A stretch of 16,350 bases of DNA from Thermoplasmata archaeon (lineage in GTDB: Archaea; Thermoplasmatota; Thermoplasmata; Thermoplasmatales; Thermoplasmataceae), in assembly GCA_021797385.1 (NCBI GenBank), contig JAJZZW010000025.1:1-16350 (forward strand), given 5' to 3'. A program made the position numbers and the translations under genes. This document shows, piece after piece, positions 8,601 to 14,514 of the stretch; position 1 is the stretch's first letter; every line of letters begins with the position of its first letter. Below the pieces are notes generated by a model, which had not been told where the DNA came from, did not search any database, and saw nothing but the letters and a program-made list of their open reading frames with translations.

Positions 8601-9544
8601 CTTATCCATTCAGCCATGTCCGGATCTGATATAATAGATAGGAATGACTGAATTGTTGTTAAAAGCATGTTTGGCTTAAGTGCAATATGCGCATCCCTCG
8701 AAAAAGATGCATATATAATATTACCGCAGCCATTGCATTTCCAATATGAATTATTGGGGTCGTAATTCATTCGAATGAAACTTTTATGCTTTCCCATACT
8801 ATGGAGTGATTCAAAACTAGCTAAATTTTCAAATGAGCCTCCGCAATGGCATTTAAATAGATTTATCTCTACGTTATCATAATATTCATCTATGTACCTA
8901 ACTTTAAACATGTCATTTTCAAAACGATAATTTGTATAGGATTGGTTATTTATTTTAGTTTTATATTCTTTTTCCTTTATCGTTACATTTCTCATGTTAT
9001 CTTTATTGTATATTGTCCAGTCTATTCTTGGTTTAATTTCTGTCATTTGTAGTCCTATTTTTGTGGTTCCTTTGGTTTTATATCTCATAATCCTCTGTAT
9101 CTGGTCTATTAATAATGCACGCCGTGGGAAAATGAAAATGGCCAGGGAATCGTCTTCCATGACTTTATTTATAATAGCGGGTATAACAGCTTCGGTTTTT
9201 CCAAATCCAGTAGGTGCGCTCACTATTAAGTTCTCTTTTGCCTGGCCATTGAAAAACGAATCGATATATTCCCATGACTTTACCTGGTATTCCATAAACT
9301 CTTTAAAACCAAGCATCTCTGCAACTTTCCTTGGGAAGCCAGTTAATGTTTCCTTGCTTATTTCTGGATTTCTTGTAATTTTATCTCGTTTTTCATATTT
9401 TATGAAATCTGTTAATTCTTTTTTATCGCCGTTTTCTTCAGGCCTCATCCTTTGTTTCAATTTAAATAAATCTTTAATAAATTCCCTATCACTTTCATCT
9501 GAAATAACTTCCGAATCCATATTGTATTTATCTATTCTAACCAC
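5597..9544 (-). CDS. Large DEAH helicase fused to a DUF1998-like zinc domain (DrmA/DrmB or DpdJ-like)
   Basis: The 1315-aa protein shows superfamily 2 motifs: Walker A SAPTGFGKTEA (about 109-119), DEAH box VFDEAH (about 322-327), motif III LSAT (about 357-360), motif V ELELGIDLP and motif VI QRKGRAGRD. A zinc-ribbon-like insertion (Cys232, 234, 270, 273) lies before the DEAH box, and another Cys cluster (CKGFSSTCKDGC, then AGEC) lies between the helicase lobes. The C-terminal part carries a CPTC/CYIC ribbon, the DUF1998-type block ITELQEGGAGYLKAF and four Cys at 1246-1259 (CYDGCLYCIGLNSC). DISARM separates such functions into DrmA helicase and DrmB DUF1998; here both seem fused. It probably moves along DNA as the engine of a defence complex. 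Start: GTG 9544 has taggtga about nine bases upstream. The gene is markedly AT-rich. MrfA-like repair helicases are an alternative, but they are much shorter. Confidence 0.85.
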   Translation of the reverse strand: MVRIDKYNMDSEVISDESDREFIKDLFKLKQRMRPEENGDKKELTDFIKYEKRDKITRNPEISKETLTGFPRKVAEMLGFKEFMEYQVKSWEYIDSFFNGQAKENLIVSAPTGFGKTEAVIPAIINKVMEDDSLAIFIFPRRALLIDQIQRIMRYKTKGTTKIGLQMTEIKPRIDWTIYNKDNMRNVTIKEKEYKTKINNQSYTNYRFENDMFKVRYIDEYYDNVEINLFKCHCGGSFENLASFESLHSMGKHKSFIRMNYDPNNSYWKCNGCGNIIYASFSRDAHIALKPNMLLTTIQSFLSIISDPDMAEWIREKLKAVVFDEAHVYNSMYGNHASTIIGKIKEVTTNNILFAGLSATIDMPEAFGMKLFKSDIKVIEPGEPDVHKKKDGETYIFVKSSIHTSNGNIYPLTTQNMIQSTLLMASSTKGKLMAFMDSVDAVSKLARQTNDAYNVKKLYKFRLDDLIKQQITYDGRTCKGFSSTCKDGCKIYEAGECWHILRNINGAETPARVDIKNVSANTPIVRSELERARFIFTTSELELGIDLPDIKYLLQYKTPYTIFDYLQRKGRAGRDPKLMPVFLFILGEKSNDYVYFSHGSSILDKRYILPLEEKNTVLEGLYQKLFDYYNISNQIYKEIMSERKIEDYVAKFTASWISVIGDHGIDSAFGKFLQKSFSISESTLRGINIYSQETEFKENGLAKAEELRKDSEKKLNNLLHDSNDIDPLAYIDSNITKIIGYIKNLNADNLTHYIKKLNDLTNNVLEDMENEKDTTLSVKDLMKELDALFNEDMLFGTDLGGEIRKISTHIYNLYQKNHNFSKIQKQARELFFEIQSLKEIKTAFGRTANAEVIKYIMRANYFYMVPELLSPNEPSVALPPMPPIDLFSTSSRDIPLMESNAYKAIKNIDIRDSIFTYFPFRLNETYSPNEKYMVIPEITSEDNGLYFSPDSIIDPVPFPYGDNKTALMPLSLKTETLKDDGINDIISYCPTCYKFYDYREDKCYICHKSLTQVTVYAEPRVVYNVSSDKWYSISNSVYMSNASQATILLKGVSLSIRDQYYDKTLKELRPTNNIRPLEVMARKRYGYKITTNSLKIRISDEAVGELLKKFHYKFSNRPNFTDKDVIHTLEHLWLATISITVGVSPDQFMYSSEGNDIIITELQEGGAGYLKAFVEYLSARTKNIVETMQDIIDCDEHKNIDKNMLDEFDKIDFEEISLAEHKKISDIVSERNPEIRGQFPDKYPTCYDGCLYCIGLNSCNYDDEEQFDHLSLYVSEEYLKTIVKKTSDKQEAASMVSSGGVIVDNKDGKYGIFIL

Positions 9545-9554
9545 TTTAATTCAC

Positions 9555-9683
9555 CTAATTTTTCATATTCATCTTATAGTTTATTTTGCTAAAAGGCACA
9601 ATATCTACCTTAAGAATTTGTTTCAAATCCTCTGGCTTAGCATTATCATCTTCCGGCTTAATTTCAACTTTTTTAATTTCCAT
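9555..9683 (-). CDS. 42-aa ORF, truncated paralogue of the 12799 gene's N-terminus
   Basis: This frame reads MEIKKVEIKPEDDNAKPEDL, then 22 further residues and a stop. The N-terminus closely matches MAIKKVKIKPVDDNDKPNQL of the protein starting at 12799, and DNA similarity continues for roughly 80 bases before fading. It overlaps the end of winged-helix gene A by 11 bases and ends 10 bases before the helicase start, so it sits as a link between them. It may be a real small coupling peptide, or the stump of an earlier cargo gene replaced by the helicase operon. I favour the stump, with possible continued use in translational coupling. Confidence 0.6.
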   Translation of the reverse strand: MEIKKVEIKPEDDNAKPEDLKQILKVDIVPFSKINYKMNMKN

Positions 9684-10254
9684 TAGAATCTGCCCTCCTT
9701 ATATTTCCCTTTAAAACCTGGTTCTGCACCATAGCCTGGACATCAGGAAGAGACCAGGCGTATTTGGTATGCACACATTCATAGGTATTGTCCGCTTCGC
9801 ACCACAGCCGCATGATGTTGTTCCCATTCAGCTTTACGTAAACGAATGCTACACGGTCATGTCCAGCTCCATCAAAATTAAGATCCCTGATTGCTATGTG
9901 GTCATCCAGGACATTTAGATGGGTAAGAGCGGAAAGGTTCTTGAACTGATCCTCATAGTGGGGAGGAAGAATATGAAGGGAAGAAGAGTCTGAAGACAAT
10001 ACCTGCTCAGTACGCTTAAGAGATTCTGCAAGGGCTTTACCTTTGTCTGTAAGTGATATCATGCGGTAAAGCCTATTATGAATGAATTCACGAGATTTAA
10101 TTATGCCATCCTCCTCCAATAAATGGACTGTTCTGGAATATGTTTGTGAATTTTTTACCAGTTCGCTTAATCGTGTGATTGGGATTTCGTTATTATCATA
10201 AATAAAGATTATAATAGCCTGAGTATGTTTGCCGTATTTTCCCAAATCTATCAT
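9673..10254 (-). CDS. Winged-helix protein A, head of the helicase operon
   Basis: About 193 residues in two parts. The N-terminal 85 or so look like a winged-helix DNA-binding domain of the MarR/PadR kind (IPITRLSELVKNSQTYSRTV, HLLEEDGIIKSRE, ISLTDKGKALAESL). From LPPHYEDQFKNLSALTHLNV onward it carries a conserved domain of about 82 residues that I do not recognise, including RLWCEADNTYECVHTKYAWS. This domain is 67/82 identical to that of protein B, whereas the N-terminal halves differ widely. Its stop overlaps the next ORF, suggesting that it leads the operon and perhaps senses or regulates it. The ATG at 10254 (MIDLGKYG) fits a weak TATA-like run near 10281 better than the outer ATG at 10266. 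GC content is higher than in the helicase genes downstream. Confidence 0.85.
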   Translation of the reverse strand: MIDLGKYGKHTQAIIIFIYDNNEIPITRLSELVKNSQTYSRTVHLLEEDGIIKSREFIHNRLYRMISLTDKGKALAESLKRTEQVLSSDSSSLHILPPHYEDQFKNLSALTHLNVLDDHIAIRDLNFDGAGHDRVAFVYVKLNGNNIMRLWCEADNTYECVHTKYAWSLPDVQAMVQNQVLKGNIRRADSNGN

Positions 10255-10381
10255 AACGAATAACATAACATGTAAAGGTAAATTAAGTCAACGCTAATTC
10301 ATGGTTTACGTTAAGTGTGAATACTTATTTCAAACATACACGTACATTTTTTGGAATGTTATAAAAATAAAGGCGATAATA

Positions 10382-10390
10382 TTTATAAAT
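10382..10390 (+). promoter_or_regulatory. TATA box of the membrane-protein gene
   Basis: The run tttataaat is centred 29 bases before the ATG at 10415, the spacing expected for an archaeal transcript starting at or next to the start codon. It sits in the 160-base gap between this gene and the divergent winged-helix gene A. Confidence 0.6.
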
Positions 10391-10414
10391 AGGTGGGATA
10401 TAGATTAAGTTGAA

Positions 10415-10891
10415 ATGAATAATAATTCAAAAAAAAAATACAATAGAATATGGCAATACTGGTCGGGGCATATTAAATTAGCCATAATACTTATTGTGAT
10501 ATGGATTTTATTTTATATGGTCGCACATCAAGAGTTAAAAGAATTGCCCAGATCTTTTGTACCATTTCTTGGCACAATTATGGCAACTTTACTTGGATTA
10601 ACATTCACTGCATTTGCGATCCTGTTTACAATTACGCCTTACATAAGGAGGGACTATGTGGCAACAGATACCTTTGGCAATACCGGGAAAACATTTACTA
10701 TAACGCTAGTTATACAATTTTGTACAGTTATATTATCGTTTATGGCTTATGTATTTTTCAATGCTGATGTTTATTATGGGATTTTACTGGCTACCACATT
10801 TTTTGCATTCTTCTCTATGGGATTTCTTTTGTTCCTAATTAGGGAGATGTTTATTTTGTTTAGGGCCATAAGAAATAGCTTATCAAATTGA
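10415..10891 (+). CDS. Small membrane protein with four predicted helices
   Basis: The 158-aa product has a basic N-terminus (MNNNSKKKYNRIW), then hydrophobic stretches at about 20-38, 47-70, 93-113 and 118-150, fitting four membrane helices with short loops. The second is followed by the charged YIRRDY segment. I do not recognise a family. It is divergent from winged-helix gene A and convergent with the gene ending at 10914, so it is the only plus-strand gene in the central block. Small multi-helix membrane proteins often act as effectors or transporters in defence loci, but no specific motif supports either role here. Confidence 0.75.
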   Translation: MNNNSKKKYNRIWQYWSGHIKLAIILIVIWILFYMVAHQELKELPRSFVPFLGTIMATLLGLTFTAFAILFTITPYIRRDYVATDTFGNTGKTFTITLVIQFCTVILSFMAYVFFNADVYYGILLATTFFAFFSMGFLLFLIREMFILFRAIRNSLSN

Positions 10892-10896
10892 TTACT

Positions 10897-10920
10897 GACT
10901 TTTTTAAAAATAATTAAAAA
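10897..10920. terminator. AT-rich convergent stop region
   Basis: Between two convergent genes lies a short stretch with ttttttaaaaa and attaaaaa. A T run exists on each strand, so it could terminate transcription from both sides, as archaeal termination relies on T tracts. The match is compositional only. Confidence 0.35.
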
Positions 10921-11897
10921 TCATCGATATGTTTATTCTTGTGGTGGTTTACACGAATACTTGAAATCTCTTTATTATGTTTGGTCAGAAGCTCGAGCAT
11001 TCCTTTCTGGATATCATCCCTTAACTTTTCGTAGGCCTTATTATCTTTAATCTCAGGTGCGTCTATATGGAGTATATAGTATAGAAAGTTTTCATTAAAT
11101 AAATCAAAAACTCCATCTTCTGTAGATACTTTTAATTTATTAAATTTCTTATCTTTGTGGAATGTAGTGCTTAAGCGATTGAAGAAATTTTCAGTAAGGG
11201 ATGGCTTATGTTTTGGTGAAAAGGACATAATTAAATTAAAGTCATTCTGCTCTAATAGGGAATTTAATTGTCCACTTGCTATCCCGAGCGCTTTTTCAAG
11301 ATATCTGAAATCAACGTCTTGAAAAGAGAGTCTAAAATTAGATACAAGAGATTCACGTTTTATAATAGCCTGTATAAGTTCATCTGTTGGAATAGGTTCT
11401 GTACCCTGAAATTTGTTGTGTAAGTTTAGTTTTTGCAGCGTATTTTGGAGAATGTCGCCCGGCCTGCGCGTTAGTATATTAACGGAATGCTTATTGTATT
11501 GCCCAAGCATAATATTGCTTTTAGTGTCTATAGCAAAATACGTAGATTCCAGCAAATATTTAGAATTTGAACTAGTTAATATTTCCTCTTGAAGTTTATC
11601 AAGTTCAAGGTCTATTCTAGTTATAGCGTCATTCCTTAATCTTAATAACCTCCCAAAAATTATGCCCTCAGAGTTTATTTCACCAGGAATAAGGTTCCCA
11701 TTATTGTCTTTCCAATAGGGTTTTTCTGTAATAAGTGAATATAAAATTTTTTCACCTTGATAATTTGCTTCATAAATATTGGCTTTGATTTTGTCCAGAG
11801 ATGTACCCTCCTGAAACTTATCCAAGTTCCACTTAAAATCTGCGCTTAAAATTTGGATTGGATAAAATATATAGGGTTTATCATTGTTTTTTGCCAT
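10914..11897 (-). CDS. Uncharacterised 327-aa protein
   Basis: I do not recognise this protein. It starts MAKNNDKPYIFYPIQILSAD, has a charged helical stretch around residues 85-112 (RLLRLRNDAITRIDLELDKL), then a beta-rich piece (STYFAIDTKSNIMLGQYNKH) and a basic C-terminus rich in His and Lys (NHHKNKH). There is no membrane segment. A good ribosome site, ggtgag, precedes the ATG by about six bases. The gene follows the 299-aa gene after only two bases, so the two are almost certainly co-transcribed and may work as a pair. Position among defence genes suggests an abortive-infection or restriction role, but this is context only. Confidence 0.8.
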   Translation of the reverse strand: MAKNNDKPYIFYPIQILSADFKWNLDKFQEGTSLDKIKANIYEANYQGEKILYSLITEKPYWKDNNGNLIPGEINSEGIIFGRLLRLRNDAITRIDLELDKLQEEILTSSNSKYLLESTYFAIDTKSNIMLGQYNKHSVNILTRRPGDILQNTLQKLNLHNKFQGTEPIPTDELIQAIIKRESLVSNFRLSFQDVDFRYLEKALGIASGQLNSLLEQNDFNLIMSFSPKHKPSLTENFFNRLSTTFHKDKKFNKLKVSTEDGVFDLFNENFLYYILHIDAPEIKDNKAYEKLRDDIQKGMLELLTKHNKEISSIRVNHHKNKHIDDF

Positions 11898-11899
11898 GA

Positions 11900-12799
11900 T
11901 TATCTCACCGTTTCCTCTTTTAGCAGCTCAGCTGTATACTTTACTAAAATTTTAGTGAAATATAATGCAGCTTCGGCATCGTGTTGTGTAACTATACGAT
12001 GCGCATTATCATCTCCATTATTTGTTTCCTCATGTATTCCAAATGACAGGAAGCCAAATATTCCGCTACGCCCCTGCACAACTAATCTATCAAATTTCTC
12101 CTTTTCATCTCCATTTAATGTAGAATTATGCACTTTATCCTTTAATTTCTCAACTACCTGGCGGCATTTTACCAATACGGTAGTGGCATCCCAGGCCCTA
12201 TAAGCTTTTTCAGCTTCGCCTAATAAATATAAAGCTACCTTAATAATATCATTATCAGAATTTTTACAAAATGGTATCTCCAGAACCATGAAGTTTCCTA
12301 TTCCAAGTTTCGGTGAGAACTTATTTACCCAATCAGACGCTTTTATTATTGTTGATTCTTGCGGCAGTTCATATGTCATTTGTCTATATCCAACAAGCAA
12401 GCCTGCATTAGTTCTAAATAAATAGGAGATAGTTACCGATGCAGAGAAATTTACATCTTTATATTCATCTGAATCTCGACTTTTTTCTATAAAATCAAGG
12501 CTTTCTTTGTCAAGTTCTGCGTACCCTTGCACAAGGAAGGACCGGTCTTTACTATAATCTTGCCCTGCTGGTTTATCCTTAATAGATACATTATATCTAA
12601 AAATTTTTGATATAATAGTGTCATTAATGCACAAATCCCCATATGCATCTATTACAATTACTGAAAGTTCTTGACCTGAAGATTCTTGACCTGAAGGTTC
12701 TAGACCCGAAATTTCAAACTCTATCTTAAGAGCTGGTTTCAACTGATTTGGCTTATCATTATCATCAACAGGCTTAATTTTAACTTTTTTAATTGCCAT
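11900..12799 (-). CDS. Uncharacterised 299-aa protein with helical C-terminus
   Basis: The product starts MAIKKVKIKPVDDNDKPNQL, shared with the 42-aa ORF in front of the helicase. Then come a beta-rich middle with a short repeat (SGQE twice, residues about 36-43) and a helical C-terminal third (EAEKAYRAWDATTVLVKCRQ, then a closing DAEAALYFTKILVKY). That helical part recalls HEPN-like domains seen in many defence proteins, but the catalytic R-x4-6-H spacing is not clear, so I do not assign it. The ATG at 12799 overlaps by one base (TAATG) the stop of a decayed winged-helix remnant. It once had its own winged-helix head, as the helicase operon does. It leads a two-gene unit with the 327-aa gene. 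Confidence 0.8.
   Translation of the reverse strand: MAIKKVKIKPVDDNDKPNQLKPALKIEFEISGLEPSGQESSGQELSVIVIDAYGDLCINDTIISKIFRYNVSIKDKPAGQDYSKDRSFLVQGYAELDKESLDFIEKSRDSDEYKDVNFSASVTISYLFRTNAGLLVGYRQMTYELPQESTIIKASDWVNKFSPKLGIGNFMVLEIPFCKNSDNDIIKVALYLLGEAEKAYRAWDATTVLVKCRQVVEKLKDKVHNSTLNGDEKEKFDRLVVQGRSGIFGFLSFGIHEETNNGDDNAHRIVTQHDAEAALYFTKILVKYTAELLKEETVR
12666..12710 (-). repeat. Three tandem 15-bp units inside the 299-aa gene
   Basis: Units at 12666-12680, 12681-12695 and 12696-12710 share the pattern ttcttgacctgaa; the third is diverged. Each encodes five residues of the type SGQE(S/L). The length of 15 bp keeps the frame, so copy number could change without breaking the gene. Confidence 0.8.
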
Positions 12800-12870
12800 T
12801 ATAATACACCTTTTCTAATATTCCCTCTTGTGTTCTGGATTTGAACTATTCTTGCACATGGGTGAGGAAA
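12799..12870 (-). pseudogene. Decayed 3' end of a third winged-helix cassette head
   Basis: The minus strand reads IVQIQNTRGNIRKGVL and a stop, matching the ends of winged-helix proteins B (MIQIQRDRGNINRLQK) and A (GNIRRA). Upstream of this the DNA still aligns with the gene B segment encoding SLPDVQE after two single-base gaps, so the reading frame is broken. Weaker similarity may extend to about 12895. It lies between the stop of the Ig-like gene and the start of the 299-aa gene, whose ATG overlaps its stop. Confidence 0.7.
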
Positions 12871-12913
12871 TGAGCCTGAATTCGCAAGGTTCTAACTCAT
12901 AGCAGATTATTTA

Positions 12914-13828
12914 TTAGTTCACTATGATTTTATAGGACGTGGAATTATAGTAATTATCCTTTACTACGAAATAGACATTAAATGGACCTGAACCATACAT
13001 ATTTACTGAATACGAAGGTGAGTGGGAAGTATAGTAATGGGGAGGAAACTGGCAGGAATCATTGACATATATATAATAACACATCTCACCATTAACATCA
13101 CCGCCTGAAGAAACTAGATTCGCATTGAATGTTGTGCAACAGCAAGTTGAATTGTATGAAATGTTAGAGGCTGAAATACTTACTGCCTTTGGCGGATTGT
13201 ACACCTGTATCTGCTCAGCCTGGGATGAGAAATGGTAATTACCTTGTGAAATTGAGTAATTCACGGAAAGATTCCCTGCAGTTGTTGGCGTTATAGTAAT
13301 TGCCTTACCGGTGTGCGTAACCCCGAGAGCACAAAAAGTAAGATTATCAGCAGATGTAGACGCAGTGATTTTATCAGATACCCCAGTATCTATACAGCCA
13401 TGCTGATATGAAAATGAAATGTGCGGAAACGTGTATATTTGGAAAGTTTTTGACGTAGAATATGAGTTATACACTACTTTGAAAGTCAGGCTATGGAGCC
13501 CGATGGGAGAAAGGGCACTGGATAGGTCTGCAATCTGGCTAAGGGTACTGGGAAATTTAATAACTTGATTCCCTGTGACTGGCCCTGAGAATAGGATATT
13601 GCCATTGGAAATAACCTCATATTCAGCAGTTTTTGATGAATTTACATGGGCAGTAAAGATTGGTACATCGAAGGTATTGTTCATCATACTATTGGAAGTA
13701 GAGGTTACGGAAGAAATCTGTATGCCTGGATTAACATATCCCTGGTTGGACAGCACGAAATAAGTACCGGTACCCGCTCCAATAATAACAATCCCGACAA
13801 TAATTGATAAAATTTTTTTGCTAATCAT
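12914..13828 (-). CDS. Secreted or membrane-anchored Ig-like surface protein
   Basis: The 304-aa protein begins with a lysine-containing N-terminus and one hydrophobic segment (ILSIIVGIVIIGAGTGTYFV, about residues 6-25), acting as a signal or membrane anchor. The rest is Ser/Thr/Asn/Tyr-rich, with many possible N-glycosylation sites (NNT, NST, NLT, NVS-like) and beta-sandwich repeats of the PKD/Ig type (GPVTGNQVIKFPSTL, TPTTAGNLSVNYSI, VYNPPKAVSISASNISYNST, SGPFNVYFVVKDNYYNS). A triple Cys (STCCCTTF) and four more Cys may form disulfides outside the cell. Its ATG overlaps the stop of winged-helix gene B by four bases (ATGA), so the two are translationally coupled. Function may be adhesion or surface variation; no enzyme motif is visible. 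Confidence 0.75.
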   Translation of the reverse strand: MISKKILSIIVGIVIIGAGTGTYFVLSNQGYVNPGIQISSVTSTSNSMMNNTFDVPIFTAHVNSSKTAEYEVISNGNILFSGPVTGNQVIKFPSTLSQIADLSSALSPIGLHSLTFKVVYNSYSTSKTFQIYTFPHISFSYQHGCIDTGVSDKITASTSADNLTFCALGVTHTGKAITITPTTAGNLSVNYSISQGNYHFSSQAEQIQVYNPPKAVSISASNISYNSTCCCTTFNANLVSSGGDVNGEMCYYIYVNDSCQFPPHYYTSHSPSYSVNMYGSGPFNVYFVVKDNYYNSTSYKIIVN

Positions 13829-14403
13829 TTTTGCAACCTGTTTATATTCCCCCTATCACGTTGGATCTGGATCATTTCCTGGACATCGGGAAGTGACCAG
13901 GCGTATTTAGTATGCACACATTCATATGTCTGGTCAACTTCACACCAGAGACGGAGAATGTTATTTCCATTGAGCTTAACATAGACAAAAACTACACGGT
14001 CATGCCCCAGCAAATCATAATTATGCTCCTCGATAGCCACATGGTCATCTAATACATTGAGGTGCGTTAGGGCGGAAAGGTTCTTGAACTGGTCGGTATA
14101 GTTGGGAGGGAGGACATGCCTTCCTGGAAGTTGCCCACCTGAGACTTCCTGTTCCGCTGTTTTTAATCCCTGTGCTATATGTTTGCCTTTGTCAGTTAGC
14201 TGGATAGCGTATATGCGGCGACCAAGCCTTTGTTCTTTTATGGATACCAATCCACCATTCTCCAAAAGGGGCAATAATTTATCAATTGTATGCATAGTAC
14301 TTACCTGTTGTAAATCGGTCTTTTTTGAACTACCATGGTCTAATAAATAGAGGAGAATAGTAGTAGCGTATTTATGAGACAGTATATCTTCGTCTTTATC
14401 CAT
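13825..14403 (-). CDS. Winged-helix protein B, head of the Ig-like cassette
   Basis: This protein of about 192 residues has the same two-part build as protein A. An N-terminal winged-helix domain (ILSHKYATTILLYLLDHGSS, LLPLLENGGLVSIKE, IQLTDKGKHIAQGLK) precedes the conserved domain of unknown function (LPPNYTDQFKNLSALTHLNV, RLWCEVDQTYECVHTKYAWS). Identity to A is about 82% over 82 residues in that domain, but low in the DNA-binding half, so each copy probably reads a different operator. ATG 14403 (MDKDEDIL) is better than the outer TTG at 14409. It is divergent from the AbrB-like gene with operator-like repeats between them, and its stop overlaps the Ig-like gene start. Confidence 0.85.
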   Translation of the reverse strand: MDKDEDILSHKYATTILLYLLDHGSSKKTDLQQVSTMHTIDKLLPLLENGGLVSIKEQRLGRRIYAIQLTDKGKHIAQGLKTAEQEVSGGQLPGRHVLPPNYTDQFKNLSALTHLNVLDDHVAIEEHNYDLLGHDRVVFVYVKLNGNNILRLWCEVDQTYECVHTKYAWSLPDVQEMIQIQRDRGNINRLQK

Positions 14404-14410
14404 ATTCAAT

Positions 14411-14422
14411 TATGACATTTGA
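14411..14422. promoter_or_regulatory. Operator-like half of a 12-bp inverted repeat
   Basis: tatgacatttga here is the exact reverse complement of tcaaatgtcata at 14492-14503. It sits between the TATA element of winged-helix gene B and its start codon, a position where a bound protein would block transcription. Confidence 0.55.
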
Positions 14423-14428
14423 AATAGC

Positions 14429-14440
14429 ATATAAATTATA
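14429..14440 (-). promoter_or_regulatory. TATA box of winged-helix gene B
   Basis: On the minus strand tataatttatatg is centred about 31 bases before the ATG at 14403, suitable for a transcript with a very short leader. Confidence 0.55.
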
Positions 14441-14475
14441 TTATACATTCAATAGTCAAAATTGACAATTGATAA

Positions 14476-14485
14476 TATTTATATA
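14476..14485 (+). promoter_or_regulatory. TATA box of the AbrB-like gene
   Basis: tatttatata lies about 30-39 bases upstream of ATG 14515, with the palindromic operator candidate between the two. Confidence 0.55.
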
Positions 14486-14494
14486 CAACTATCA

Positions 14495-14512
14495 AATGTC
14501 ATATTTGACATT
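14495..14512. promoter_or_regulatory. Perfect inverted repeat operator before the AbrB-like gene
   Basis: aatgtca, a 4-base spacer (tatt), then tgacatt: a perfect 7-bp inverted repeat placed between the TATA box and ATG 14515. A related element, gtcaaaattgac, lies at 14455-14466 in the middle of the divergent region. The AbrB-like protein or winged-helix protein B is the likely binder, giving shared control of both genes. Confidence 0.6.
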
Positions 14513-14514
14513 AG

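Noticed and set aside
8994..9686. A 230-codon plus-strand frame with hydrophobic residues
   Set aside because: It is antisense to the helicase gene, whose helicase motifs are clear, and it arises from the AT-rich codons of that gene. No promoter or ribosome site supports it.
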